Assembly (NCBI GenBank): GCA_947497185.1
Contig: CANMFL010000005.1
Location: 124,001-188,000, forward strand
Direction of reading: 5' to 3'
Source: an uncultured Paracoccaceae bacterium
GTDB taxonomy: Bacteria; Pseudomonadota; Alphaproteobacteria; Rhodobacterales; Rhodobacteraceae
Length of the DNA stretch: 64,000 nt
Position numbers and translations under genes: made by a program. Below, piece by piece: positions 18,856 to 27,685 of the stretch. The notes below the pieces were generated by a model. That model did no database searches, was not told the origin of the DNA, and saw nothing but the letters and a program-made list of their open reading frames with translations. Numbering within the stretch: the stretch's first letter is position 1; the number at the start of each line of letters is the position of its first letter.

Positions 18856-18916
18856 TTCGCGTGATTTTCTGTCTCATGCACCAAATCCCCACCGCTGACA
18901 TCACGCGCAACCCCCA

Positions 18917-18950
18917 CCTTCATTTCGCCAAAACAACTCCCGCCGGAGGC
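18917..18950 (+). repeat. Dispersed intergenic repeat, type A copy 2
   Basis: Reverse complement of the unit at 11708-11741, with 32 of 34 bases identical. It lies 108 bases past the proS stop with the CTTCATTTCGCC end toward proS. The rest of the 18809-19064 gap shows no gene. Confidence 0.75.
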
Positions 18951-19064
18951 TCCACCAGTCGCCGCGACCACACCATCGGCGTTCAACTGCAATTGCCGCA
19001 TCCATCGGCTTGACCAATCCCGCCGCAAGCCTCACCTTGCGACTTGAGCAGTAGGAGACCCAAA

Positions 19065-20354
19065 ATGGCAGGCAAAACCGCCCCATTTGCGAAATTTGAG
19101 TGGATGATCGCGTGGCGTTACATCCGGGCCAAACGTGCCGAGGGCGGCGTAAGCGTCATGACGTGGATCAGCCTGATCGGCGTCACGCTTGCGGTTTTTG
19201 CCTTGATCGCGACGCTCGCCGTGCGCTCTGGGTTCCGCGCTGAATTTGTCGATACCATCCTCGGCTCCAACGCCCATGTTTCGGTCTACCGCCAATCAGA
19301 AGTCGTGCCGGATTCTGGCCGTTACACGCAGTTAATCAAAGACTACGACACGCTCGCCAGCGACCTTGCGCAAGTCGAAGGCGTGACGCGCACTGCACCT
19401 CTCGTCCGCGGGCAGGTCATGGGCAACTTTGGCGACAGCAATGCTGCCGTTGATGTCTACGGCATTTCCCTTGAAAATCTCTTAACGATCCCGCGCATTG
19501 CTAATCCCGAAGAATTTTCCGGCGATATCAATAACTTTGAAGACGGTATTGCCATTGGGTCCGCTCTTGCCAAAGATCTTGGCGTCGGTGTCGGCGACCG
19601 GATCAAGATCATCTCGCCCAACGGCGCACGTACCGCGCTTGGCACCACGCCGCGTGTGAATGTCTATGATGTGGTTTATATCTTCACTGCGGGACGCTAC
19701 GACATCGACAAAATCAGGGCCTATCTGCCGATCACTGAGGCGCAGCTTTTCTTTAATCGCGATGGTGTCGCAACCGAGATCGAAGTCATGGTCGAAGACC
19801 CCGATGAGATCGAAAAGTATCTGCCGGATATCATGGCGACCATCGGCGACGGCGGCTACGTCTGGACGTGGCGCGATAGCGCAGGTGCATTCCTGCGCGC
19901 ACTCGAAGTTGAAGACAACGTGATGTTCATCATCCTCTCGATCCTCGTTTTGATCGCGTCGATGAACATCATTTCCGGCCTCATCATGCTGGTCAAAAAC
20001 AAAGGCCGCGACGTCGGCATCTTACGCACCATGGGCCTGACCGAAGGCTCGATTCTGCGGATTTTCTTTATCTGTGGCGCGGGTATCGGCACGGCAGGCA
20101 CGCTATTTGGCGTGATCTTGGGCTGCCTCTTTGCGCTATATATCGATCAAATCTTTGGCTTCGTGAATTCCATCGGCAACGGCGGCGTCTGGGACCCATC
20201 CATTCGCGGCATCTACCGTTTGCCCGCCGAACTCCAGCTCAAAGACGTGATTTCGGCGGTGTCCCTATCGCTGTCACTGTCATGGATTATCACTATTTTT
20301 CCAGCCCGCCGCGCGGCACGGATGAACCCAGTCGAGGCCCTGCGTTATGAATAA
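19065..20354 (+). CDS. lolC: Lipoprotein-releasing ABC transporter permease LolC/LolE
   Basis: This inner-membrane subunit, with LolD, extracts mature lipoproteins and hands them to LolA. The 429-residue protein has the family layout: a first helix near residues 30-52 (SVMTWISLIGVTLAVFALIA), a large periplasmic domain to about 280, then three helices (MFIILSILVLIASMNIISG, the helix after RTMGLTEGSI, and a last one near 405). A single LolC/E-type gene next to lolD implies a homodimeric permease, as in many alphaproteobacteria. ATG 19065 follows AGGAG by 7 bases and is preferred over 19044. It overlaps lolD by 8 bases. Confidence 0.93.
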   Translation: MAGKTAPFAKFEWMIAWRYIRAKRAEGGVSVMTWISLIGVTLAVFALIATLAVRSGFRAEFVDTILGSNAHVSVYRQSEVVPDSGRYTQLIKDYDTLASDLAQVEGVTRTAPLVRGQVMGNFGDSNAAVDVYGISLENLLTIPRIANPEEFSGDINNFEDGIAIGSALAKDLGVGVGDRIKIISPNGARTALGTTPRVNVYDVVYIFTAGRYDIDKIRAYLPITEAQLFFNRDGVATEIEVMVEDPDEIEKYLPDIMATIGDGGYVWTWRDSAGAFLRALEVEDNVMFIILSILVLIASMNIISGLIMLVKNKGRDVGILRTMGLTEGSILRIFFICGAGIGTAGTLFGVILGCLFALYIDQIFGFVNSIGNGGVWDPSIRGIYRLPAELQLKDVISAVSLSLSLSWIITIFPARRAARMNPVEALRYE

Positions 20355-21027
20355 TATCTTAGACGTCGCAGGGATCACCAAGACCTATAACGCAGGCAAA
20401 CCCAACGCGGTAACTGTGTTGCAAGGGGCCAGTCTGTCCGTGCAACCGGGCGAAGTCGTGGCGCTCGTCGCGCCTTCGGGCGCTGGGAAGTCAACGCTGC
20501 TGCACATTGCGGGGCTGCTCGATAGTCCCGACGAAGGCACAGTCACGATCAATGGCACCGACATGACGAACCTGTCTGACCGTAAACGGACAGCGGTGCG
20601 GCGGTCCGAAGTGGGCTTTATCTACCAATTCCACCACTTACTGCCCGAGTTCACGGCGCTTGAAAACATTGTCCTGCCACAACTTGCAAACGGTATCGAC
20701 GAAGCCGCAGCAACGGAGCACGCCAAGAATTTGCTGGCACGTGTCGGTGTTGAGACACGGGCTGATCACCGCCCCGCCGCGCTCTCTGGTGGTGAACAAC
20801 AACGTGTCGCGTTCTGTCGGGCCTTGGCGAATAACCCATCGCTCCTGCTGGCGGACGAGCCCACTGGCAACCTCGACCCGGACACCTCCGACCGCGTATT
20901 CGACGCGCTGATGGAGCTGGTGCGCGGCACCGGATTGTCCGCCGTGATCGCCACGCACAACCTAGACCTTGCGGCGCGCATGGACCGGACTGTGCGCATG
21001 GATGCTGGGACATTAACCCAAATTTAG
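20347..21027 (+). CDS. lolD: Lipoprotein-releasing ABC transporter ATP-binding protein LolD
   Basis: The 226-residue ATPase powers lipoprotein release by the LolC/E permease. It has Walker A in APSGAGKSTLL near residue 42, the Q-loop region GFIYQFHHLLPEFTALEN near 93, signature LSGGEQQRV near 145, Walker B LLLADEPT near 168 and the switch His in IATHNLDLA near 202. The first Walker A glycine is replaced by Ala (A-P-S-G-A-G-K-S rather than G-P-S-G), a mild variation. Its start lies inside the last codons of the permease gene. Confidence 0.95.
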   Translation: MNNILDVAGITKTYNAGKPNAVTVLQGASLSVQPGEVVALVAPSGAGKSTLLHIAGLLDSPDEGTVTINGTDMTNLSDRKRTAVRRSEVGFIYQFHHLLPEFTALENIVLPQLANGIDEAAATEHAKNLLARVGVETRADHRPAALSGGEQQRVAFCRALANNPSLLLADEPTGNLDPDTSDRVFDALMELVRGTGLSAVIATHNLDLAARMDRTVRMDAGTLTQI

Positions 21028-21052
21028 AGCTGGATGCGTCGGACGGGCAGGA

Positions 21053-21091
21053 GCCTCCGGCGGGGATATAGAGAAAGTCAAAGAAGCGGGG
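21053..21091 (+). repeat. Dispersed intergenic repeat, type B copy 1
   Basis: GCCTCCGGCGGGGAT, a short AT-rich stretch, then CAAAGAAGCGGGG. A copy with 36 of 39 bases identical lies at 60082-60120. It shares the GCCTCCGGCGGG head with the type A units. Here it is 25 bases downstream of the lolD stop. Confidence 0.75.
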
Positions 21092-21120
21092 GAAGCGTTC
21101 AGCGTCGTCTGTTTGGGCTG

Positions 21121-21555
21121 CTACGCCTTTTGGGTGAGAAAGACGCCTATTGCCATCACTGCAATTCCTGAGATGCGTGTCATATTTAACGGAGTAACGT
21201 TTGCTCCGAACAGGCCAAAGTGATCAATCGCTGCTGCAGAAATCATTTGTCCGATCAGCACTAAGAATACTGCATTTCCAATACCAATAACGGGCGCGAT
21301 CCAAGAGATCGACAACAGATAAAACGCGATCAGAAACCCTGCTAAAAATAAATATTTCGGGGCGCAGGCCAACTTGGCAATCGCGTTTGGGGCCGTCAGT
21401 AGCGCCACGATGAGGGCACACACGAAGGCCACGACGAACAGCGCCGCTGCAGCGGCTGCAGGTGATCCGATCAGCCGCCCAAGCGCAGAATTTAAAGCCG
21501 CCAAAACCGGAATGCCAATGCCCGCTGTCAGCATGATAAAGTAGTAATTTGACAC
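21121..21555 (-). CDS. DMT-superfamily membrane protein, YdcZ (DUF606) family
   Basis: A 144-residue, very hydrophobic protein with about five membrane helices (FIMLTAGIGIPVLAALNSAL first; AAAAALFVVAFVCALIVALL; YLFLAGFLIAFYLLSISWIA; AVFLVLIGQMISAAAI; ISGIAVMAIGVFLTQ last). This is the half-size YdcZ unit, which is thought to work as a dimer or paired gene; function unproven. GTG 21555 is chosen as the start because AGGAG lies 5 bases before it; an ATG at 21570 overlaps that site and has none of its own. Convergent with lolD. Confidence 0.85.
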   Translation of the reverse strand: MSNYYFIMLTAGIGIPVLAALNSALGRLIGSPAAAAAALFVVAFVCALIVALLTAPNAIAKLACAPKYLFLAGFLIAFYLLSISWIAPVIGIGNAVFLVLIGQMISAAAIDHFGLFGANVTPLNMTRISGIAVMAIGVFLTQKA

Positions 21556-21654
21556 GCGATCTCCTATCATTTGAATACCTTAGAACCACACTGATCCATA
21601 TCAAAGCAGCGACGGATTTTTTCAGCCAACGTCGGTGCAACCAAGGAGCTTAAG

Positions 21655-22050
21655 ATGCGCAAATCCATGATGCTTTTCCCGCTTTTGCTTGCGGCATGCG
21701 TGACCGAAACCGAAATTCCGGACGGGCGCAATGCCTTTATGCAGGATTGCGCGGGCTGTCACGGCACCGACGGGAAAGGGTCCGGCCCGCTCGTGTCTGG
21801 TGTTGGCTTGATCGCCGCTGATCTGACGAAAATTTCCGCACGCAACGGTGGGACATTTCCGCGCCAGGAGATTATGGCGATTATCGACGGGCTAGACCGC
21901 GAGCCGCATTTTTCCCGCGCGATGCCCGAATTTGGCGCTGGTGATCTAGGCGAAGCGGTCATTGTTGAAGGCGCCGACGGCCTCGGCACACCGACCCCCA
22001 TCGGCCTGATCGCGCTCGCTGATTATCTCGAACAGATCCAAGAGCTGTGA
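21655..22050 (+). CDS. Lipoprotein cytochrome c
   Basis: 131 residues. The N-terminus is a lipoprotein signal with lipobox LAAC (Cys15), so the protein should be membrane-anchored and face the periplasm. CAGCH (Cys32, Cys35, His36) binds one heme c covalently, and the Met in FSRAMPEFG near residue 85 is the likely sixth ligand. The single-heme class I layout suits a small electron carrier, but no oxidase or dehydrogenase gene is adjacent to name its partner. AAGGAG precedes the ATG. Confidence 0.9.
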   Translation: MRKSMMLFPLLLAACVTETEIPDGRNAFMQDCAGCHGTDGKGSGPLVSGVGLIAADLTKISARNGGTFPRQEIMAIIDGLDREPHFSRAMPEFGAGDLGEAVIVEGADGLGTPTPIGLIALADYLEQIQEL

Positions 22051-22135
22051 CAAAACCGTGACCCACGCAAACGTGTGGTGAAACTTTGGCTGATCCTGCT
22101 ACGTGTTTTCTGAACCAAACACCAAGGAGCCGCCA

Positions 22136-22777
22136 ATGACCTTTTTCCGCACCGCTTTGATCGCCGCAACGCTTGCCGGAACTTCGGTTGCCGCCGGTCC
22201 AGTCAGCTTTGCAAACGGGTGGTCGGAACAAAAATTGTCACTGTTTTCCAACAACAGCTACAGCTTTGGCAATGCGCTCAGCATGACGTCGAATGGGGGC
22301 GTGTCCATCGCATGGACGCGTCTGCCGCAGTCGGAATGGCAGGCCAGCACCGCCCGTTGGACATGGACCGTCGAGCAATCCGTGCCCGCCACGGACCTGC
22401 GCCAAAAGGGCGGCGATGACCGAAACTTGTCGCTCTATTTTGTCTTTGTACCTGACGATCAGGCCGAAGCGCTGCAGGGCGCTAACATCAGGCAATTGTT
22501 GGGAAATAGCGATGTGCGCGTTTTGTTGTATGTCTGGGGTGGGGATTACGCACGCGGATCGCAGTTCGCATCGCCCTATCTGCAAGGGCAAGGGGTGAAC
22601 GTGATGCTGCGCCAAGCGGGCACGGGATCATTCACCGAAAACGTGGACCTCGCGGCGGACTATGCGCGGGCATTCGGAGGCCAACCCGGCTCACTCGTCG
22701 GCCTCGCCGTATCGGGTGACAGCGATGATACGGATAGCGCCATTCGGGCGGCGATTGGTGGGATGTCGTTGGGGTGA
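22136..22777 (+). CDS. Secreted DUF3047 protein
   Basis: 213 residues with a signal peptide (MTFFRTALIAATLAGTSVAA-GP). The mature part matches DUF3047: WTRLPQSEWQ, a conserved W in RWTWTVEQSVPATDL, then the core KGGDDRNLSLYFVFVPD, LLYVWGG and, late, GLAVSGDSDDTDS. The pattern of alternating strands and aspartates suggests a beta-sandwich, carbohydrate-binding-like protein in the periplasm. No catalytic role is established for the family. ATG 22136 has AAGGAG 7 bases upstream and is preferred over 22103. Confidence 0.85.
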   Translation: MTFFRTALIAATLAGTSVAAGPVSFANGWSEQKLSLFSNNSYSFGNALSMTSNGGVSIAWTRLPQSEWQASTARWTWTVEQSVPATDLRQKGGDDRNLSLYFVFVPDDQAEALQGANIRQLLGNSDVRVLLYVWGGDYARGSQFASPYLQGQGVNVMLRQAGTGSFTENVDLAADYARAFGGQPGSLVGLAVSGDSDDTDSAIRAAIGGMSLG

Positions 22778-22787
22778 TAAGGACGTT

Positions 22788-22958
22788 TTACCACCCACAG
22801 GTATCGCGTAACTCACTTATGGCGGTGTCAATGCCACGTATATCAATTGTAGCGGTTACCGAGCTTTCACTGAATGACATCCGTCCTGAGCATTCGTAAT
22901 GTCGCGCCCGAAATGCAAAAAAGTAAAAGTAGTGAGAAGTGCATCCCCAGTCCTCTAA
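22788..22958 (-). pseudogene. Possible remnant of a small secreted-protein gene
   Basis: A 56-codon open stretch without a clear start ends SSVTATIDIRGIDTAIS-ELRDTCGW and contains YECSG earlier: two cysteines, amphipathic strands and a terminal helix, which looks like the C-terminal part of a secreted domain. In an adjacent frame, GAGG precedes ATG 22942 and a short hydrophobic peptide MHFSLLLLFCISGATL, like a signal sequence. Together they could be one gene broken by a frameshift. This rests on appearance only. The rest of the 22778-23001 gap is featureless. Confidence 0.2.
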
Positions 22959-23001
22959 TTAATCACGGCATGGTTACGTGAGCTTTGGAGAGTTTCAAGA
23001 A

Positions 23002-24969
23002 TCAAACATCCAGCTCCTCCACGAACCGCGCGTTTTCCTGAATGTACTGGAACCGTAGCTCCGGCTTTTTCCCCATCAACCGCTCGACCAAGTCCCCAGT
23101 TTCACCCGGCAGATCGTCGTCAACCGACACACGGATCAGCTTGCGGGTCTCGGGGTTCATCGTCGTGTCTTTCAGGTCTTTTGCGTCCATCTCGCCCAGC
23201 CCCTTAAACCGCTGCATATCGATTTTTCCTTTGCCGCCCAGACCCTTCTCCATCATCAGGTTCTTTTCGGCATCATCGGCGACGTACAAACGTTTAGCCC
23301 CTTGGGTCAGGCGGTACAGCGGCGGGCAGGCCAGATAGAGGTGGCCGTGTTCGATCATCGGCCGCATCTGCGTAAAGAAGAACGTCATCAGCAGCGCCGC
23401 GATATGCGCCCCGTCGACATCCGCATCGGTCATGATGATAATTTTGTCGTAGCGCAGATCATCAACGACAAATTTCGGTCCAAGTTGTACACCCAGCGCT
23501 TGCGTCAGATCGTTGATTTCGGTGTTCGACCCCAGCTTGTTGGACGCAGCCCCCAGCACGTTCAAAATCTTACCGCGCAACGGCAGCAAAGCCTGCGTTT
23601 TGCGGTTCCGCGCCATCTTGGCAGAGCCGCCCGCGGAATCACCCTCGACGATGAACAGCTCTGTGCCCTCGCGGTTTGTGGCCGAACAATCGACCAGTTT
23701 ACCGGGCAGGCGCAGTTTTTTGGTCGCGGTCTTTCGTGCGGTTTCTTTTTCCTGTTTGCGGCGCAAACGTTCTTCGGCGCGCAGCACAAGAAAATCGAGG
23801 ATTGAACCAGCCGATTTTGTATCTGCTGCCAACCAGTTGTCAAAGTGGTCACGCACGGCATTTTCAACCATACGCTGTGCCTCGGTGGTGGCTAAACGGT
23901 CCTTTGTTTGCCCCACAAATTCCGGCTCGCGGATAAAGCAGGACACCAGCGCACCAGCCCCCGTCGTCAGATCGTCGCGGGTGATCGTGCTGGCCTTGCG
24001 GTTGCTGACCAATTCGCCGTAAGCCTTGATGCCTTTCAGGATCGCGGCCCAGAAACCGGCCTCGTGTGTGCCGCCCTCGGGCGTGGGGACGGTGTTACAA
24101 TAAGACTGGATGAAACCGTCGCGTGTCGGCGTCCAGTTGATCGCCCATTCCACCTTGCCCGGCACGTTAAATTTGTCTTTGAAATCAACGGTTCCGGCAA
24201 AGGGCGCATCCGCATAAGTTGTCGCACCTGACAGCGTTTCGTTCAAATAATCTGCCAGACCGCCGGGGAATTTGAACATCGCCTCTTTCGGCGTTTCACC
24301 GTCATCAATCCCCGTTTTCCAGCGAATTTCAACGCCTGAAAACAGGTACGCTTTCGAGCGCGCCATTTTGAACAAACGGGATGGTTTCAGCTTGAGAGAT
24401 CCGAAAATATCAGCGTCAGGGTGGAATGTCACAGACGTCCCGCGCCGGTTCGGGGCGGCACCGATTTTCGCGAGCGGCGCTTGTGGCACACCACGTGAAA
24501 ACTCCATCATGAACAGTTCTTTATTCCGCGCCACTTCAACCCGAAGGTGATCGGAAAGCGCGTTCACGACAGACGAGCCAACACCGTGCAAACCACCCGA
24601 AGTTTCGTAAGAATCCCCCGAGAATTTACCGCCCGCGTTCAGCGTACAGAAAATGATCTCAAGCGCCGTCTTTGACGGGTCTTTCGGGTGCGGATCGGTC
24701 GGAATACCCCGTCCATTATCGCGCACCGTGCAATGGCCGTTCTCGTGCAATTCAATCTCGATCCACGTCGCGTGACCTGCAACGGCCTCATCCATCGAGT
24801 TATCGACAATTTCTGCGACCATATGGTGCAAAGCGCGGTCATCTTTGCCGCCGATATACATGCCGGGGCGCAGGCGGACGTGCTCCATGTCCTCCAGCAC
24901 TTGAATGCTGGACGCGTCATAGGTGCTTTTTTCGTTATCACCAGAGCCTGAAAGAAGATCGCTCGCCAT
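23002..24969 (-). CDS. parE: DNA topoisomerase IV subunit B
   Basis: ParE is the ATPase and TOPRIM subunit of topoisomerase IV, which decatenates daughter chromosomes. The 655-residue length, shorter than GyrB (about 805), marks it as ParE. The GHKL ATPase region holds EIVDNSMDEA near 51, VRDNGRGIPTD near 78 and ETSGGLHGVGSSVVNALS near 122. The TOPRIM domain shows LFIVEGDSAGGSAK near 438 and MTDADVDGAHI near 513, with the acidic metal ligands intact. The C-terminus ends QENARFVEELDV. Its partner parC is not in the window. Confidence 0.95.
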   Translation of the reverse strand: MASDLLSGSGDNEKSTYDASSIQVLEDMEHVRLRPGMYIGGKDDRALHHMVAEIVDNSMDEAVAGHATWIEIELHENGHCTVRDNGRGIPTDPHPKDPSKTALEIIFCTLNAGGKFSGDSYETSGGLHGVGSSVVNALSDHLRVEVARNKELFMMEFSRGVPQAPLAKIGAAPNRRGTSVTFHPDADIFGSLKLKPSRLFKMARSKAYLFSGVEIRWKTGIDDGETPKEAMFKFPGGLADYLNETLSGATTYADAPFAGTVDFKDKFNVPGKVEWAINWTPTRDGFIQSYCNTVPTPEGGTHEAGFWAAILKGIKAYGELVSNRKASTITRDDLTTGAGALVSCFIREPEFVGQTKDRLATTEAQRMVENAVRDHFDNWLAADTKSAGSILDFLVLRAEERLRRKQEKETARKTATKKLRLPGKLVDCSATNREGTELFIVEGDSAGGSAKMARNRKTQALLPLRGKILNVLGAASNKLGSNTEINDLTQALGVQLGPKFVVDDLRYDKIIIMTDADVDGAHIAALLMTFFFTQMRPMIEHGHLYLACPPLYRLTQGAKRLYVADDAEKNLMMEKGLGGKGKIDMQRFKGLGEMDAKDLKDTTMNPETRKLIRVSVDDDLPGETGDLVERLMGKKPELRFQYIQENARFVEELDV

Positions 24970-25139
24970 ACTGCCGCCCCTTATTTGTTTGCCGCATTAT
25001 GAGGCCGGCGACGGGCAAGGGCAATCAGATGATTGCGCTTATCCACAAGATGTTGAGTCTGTTCTGGCGGTTAACCACTTGCACGTGGTGCTGCGAAGCG
25101 GTTTGTTGCGGTCGAAAAGACATCAACCAGAGGCGCACC

Positions 25140-26078
25140 ATGACCATCGCGGCATTCGATCTAGCACAATTTGAAACCGCAACGGGCGCAGATCGCGCCG
25201 CATTGGCTGCGCAGTTGGACGAGATGTGCCGCAGCACAGGCTTTGTTATTCTGACCGGACATGGCGTGTCGTCGGAAACAATCACCGACATTTGGGCTGC
25301 TGCGAACGCATTCTTTGCGCAGGACGTCGCGGCCAAGCAAGCAGTGGCTCCGGTTTATGCGGGCGCGCCCTACGGCTACCTTGGCCCCGACCAAGAGGCG
25401 CTCGCCAAAAGCAAAGGCGTCGATACACCGCCAGATTTGAAAGAAAGCTTTAACGGTCGCGCCCGCACCCTAAACGCACAGGTCGATGATCCGGACGCGC
25501 GGGCTTTTGCGCTGGCCGAAACCCCTTGGCCAGACCTTGCTGGATTTCGCGAGGCGTGGACCGCATATTACACTGCCGTCGAAGACCTTGCCGCGCGGAT
25601 TATGGTCGCTTTTGCCGAGGCGTTGAACCTGCCGTCAAACTTCTTCGAGCCATTCAACACCGACCCCGTGTCCGCCATGCGCGCGCTGCATTACCCCGCG
25701 ACGATCGGGCAGGCCGAAACTGGCCAGCAACGCGCAGGTGCCCACACCGACTACGGCGCGCTCACGATCCTGCTGCCGCAACCGAAATCCCAAGGTTTGC
25801 AGGTCATGCAAGACGACGAATGGCGCGATGTGGCGACAGTCGATGGGGCTTTTGTCATCAATATCGGCGACCTCATGGCGCGGTGGACCGCTGATCGCTG
25901 GGTCAGCACATTGCACCGCGTTGTCGCCAAGCCTGATCAGCCGAAACGCTTGTCGCTTGCTTATTTCCACCAGCCGGATTGGAACGCGGAAATCACACCG
26001 CTGGACGGCTCTGACGCTTATCCCCCGATCTCTTTTGGCGCATATTTGATGGGTAAATTTAACGCTGCTGCGGGCTGA
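25140..26078 (+). CDS. 2-oxoglutarate/Fe(II) oxygenase, isopenicillin-N-synthase family
   Basis: 312 residues. The N-terminal DIOX_N region begins DEMCRSTGFVILTGHGVSS. The jelly-roll core has the iron ligands His202 and Asp204 (AHTDYGALTIL) and His259 (STLHRVVA), and Arg270-Leu-Ser272 binds the 2-oxoglutarate carboxylate. All key residues are present, so it should hydroxylate or desaturate a small molecule, but the substrate is unknown. The frame is open back to 24672 across the start of parE; ATG 25140 is where family similarity begins and it follows AGAGG. Confidence 0.9.
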   Translation: MTIAAFDLAQFETATGADRAALAAQLDEMCRSTGFVILTGHGVSSETITDIWAAANAFFAQDVAAKQAVAPVYAGAPYGYLGPDQEALAKSKGVDTPPDLKESFNGRARTLNAQVDDPDARAFALAETPWPDLAGFREAWTAYYTAVEDLAARIMVAFAEALNLPSNFFEPFNTDPVSAMRALHYPATIGQAETGQQRAGAHTDYGALTILLPQPKSQGLQVMQDDEWRDVATVDGAFVINIGDLMARWTADRWVSTLHRVVAKPDQPKRLSLAYFHQPDWNAEITPLDGSDAYPPISFGAYLMGKFNAAAG

Positions 26079-26240
26079 CATATAGGCGTGTTGCGAATGG
26101 TCGATCCAGAGGTCGTTTTTCACCACGAAAACGCCGCAAAGGGCCCACCGCATCGCAATCGCTCTATTTTCAAGCGAATGATCGATTTGCGCTAAAAGAT
26201 TACGCTGGACGCATTCAAAACCGCGCCCTAAGCGTATCTG

Positions 26241-27593
26241 ATGCAACCAGTAGCCTTAACATATCCGCAACACTCCCGCGCTATTATGAAGCTCGGGATG
26301 CCTCTTGTTCTCAGTAACCTCGCTCAGTTCGCGATTCACATCACGGATACTGTAATGCTGGGGTGGTATTCGGTGGCCGCACTGGCCGCGTCGACCATCG
26401 CGGGGACGTTCTTTTTCCTGACGTTTATCGTCGGCGCAGGCTTTGCGCAGGCGGTGACGCCCTTGGTCGCAACGGCCGCAGAGGCGGGTGATGACCAACA
26501 GGTCCGCCGCGCCACACGCATGGCGCTTTGGTTGTCGGTGATCTACGGCGGCGTAATGATGATCCCGTTCATCTGGACCGAAGCGATCATGATCGCCATT
26601 GGCCAAGACCCTGAAGTCGCGGCACTCACCCAAATCTACCTGCACATCGTCGCCTTCCAAATGATCCCCGCGTTACTCGTCATGACGCTGAAAAGCTTTC
26701 TCGCCGCGTTGGAAAAAACCTCGATTATCCTGTGGTCCACAATCGGGACCGCCGTGTTGAACGGTTTCTTCAACTACGCGCTGATCTTTGGCAATTGGGG
26801 CGCGCCGGAACTTGGGATCAAAGGCGCTGCCATTTCGTCGCTAACAATGACCGTGTTGAATGTGGCGATTCTACTGACCTACGCACTATGGAAAACACCG
26901 CAATTCCAACTGCTTAAAAACGTCTTCGCACCCGATACCGAAGTGATGAAACGCGTCTTTTCCCTCGGCTGGCCTATCGGTTTGACAGCCATGGCAGAAG
27001 GCGGATTGTTCAGCGCATCAGCCGTGATGATCGGTTGGTTAGGGCCTTTGCCGTTGGCCGCACACGGGATTGCAATCCAATTGGCCAGCCTCACATTCAT
27101 GGTCCATATCGGTTTTTCACAGGCGGCAACTGTGCGGGCAGGGCGCGCGTTAGGGCGCAACGATGAGGACAGTTTGCGTAAAGGCGGCAAGGTCGCAATC
27201 ACGCTGTCTGGTATATTTGCGGTCGCGACGATGTTCGTGTTCTTGGTATTTCCGGAACCGCTGATCGCCGCCTTCATTGATCCGGACGAGCCTGCCAAAG
27301 CGGAGCTGATGAAAATCGGTGTGGCATTGCTGGCCTGCGCAGGATTGTTCCAAGTCGTGGACGCGCTGCAAGTCATGGCGCTCGGCCTGTTGCGCGGTGT
27401 GCAGGACACCAAAGTACCGATGATCTATGCGACAATCAGCTACTGGATCATCGGTCTTCCGGTCAGTTACGTCCTCGCATTTCCGCTTGGTCTCGAAGGG
27501 GTCGGCCTCTGGCTAGGCCTCGTCGTCGGCTTGGCAGTCGCAGCAGTGCTGCTGCTCAGACGTTTCTGGGGCCGTTCGGTTTATATTTCGTAA
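26241..27593 (+). CDS. MATE-family multidrug exporter
   Basis: 450 residues with about twelve membrane helices in two six-helix halves. The first half opens MKLGMPLVLSNLAQFAIHITDTVMLGW, the second near residue 235 (SLGWPIGLTAMAEGGLFSASAVMIGW), a repeat typical of MATE/NorM proteins that expel cationic drugs with Na or H coupling. GRALGRNDEDSLRKGGK is the matching cytoplasmic loop. The substrate is unknown. An ATG at 26286 is an alternative start. The 26079-26240 spacer holds only a doubtful 32-codon frame. Confidence 0.93.
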   Translation: MQPVALTYPQHSRAIMKLGMPLVLSNLAQFAIHITDTVMLGWYSVAALAASTIAGTFFFLTFIVGAGFAQAVTPLVATAAEAGDDQQVRRATRMALWLSVIYGGVMMIPFIWTEAIMIAIGQDPEVAALTQIYLHIVAFQMIPALLVMTLKSFLAALEKTSIILWSTIGTAVLNGFFNYALIFGNWGAPELGIKGAAISSLTMTVLNVAILLTYALWKTPQFQLLKNVFAPDTEVMKRVFSLGWPIGLTAMAEGGLFSASAVMIGWLGPLPLAAHGIAIQLASLTFMVHIGFSQAATVRAGRALGRNDEDSLRKGGKVAITLSGIFAVATMFVFLVFPEPLIAAFIDPDEPAKAELMKIGVALLACAGLFQVVDALQVMALGLLRGVQDTKVPMIYATISYWIIGLPVSYVLAFPLGLEGVGLWLGLVVGLAVAAVLLLRRFWGRSVYIS

Positions 27594-27596
27594 GCG

Positions 27597-27628
27597 AAAA
27601 AGGGACGCGCCGTTTCTGGCACGTCCCT
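27597..27628 (-). terminator. Rho-independent terminator of the HdeA-like gene
   Basis: Read on the minus strand, AGGGACG pairs with CGTCCCT (7 base pairs, then three more after a mismatch) and is followed at once by five T (A run at 27597-27601 on the plus strand). It also lies just past the MATE stop and may act for both genes. Confidence 0.75.
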
Positions 27629-27632
27629 GATA

Positions 27633-27673
27633 AACTTAGCACTAGGTACATCTCATTAACTTAGTACTAGGTA
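27633..27673. repeat. Short direct repeat, two copies 25 bases apart
   Basis: AACTTAGCACTAGGTA (27633-27648) and AACTTAGTACTAGGTA (27658-27673) differ at one of 16 positions. They lie between the terminator and the 3' end of the HdeA-like gene. Role unknown. Confidence 0.6.
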
Positions 27674-27685
27674 AAGTCGGCGAGC

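Noticed and set aside
18809..19064. tRNA or small RNA gene in the proS-lolC gap
   Set aside because: No cloverleaf or other stable fold seen beyond the short hairpin; the repeat unit accounts for the conserved part.
24672..25139. N-terminal extension of the 2OG oxygenase frame
   Set aside because: It overlaps the start of parE and reads Arg/Ser/Cys-rich; family similarity begins at ATG 25140.
26097..26195. 32-codon frame between the oxygenase and MATE genes
   Set aside because: No ribosome site and no signal or domain pattern; too short to support.
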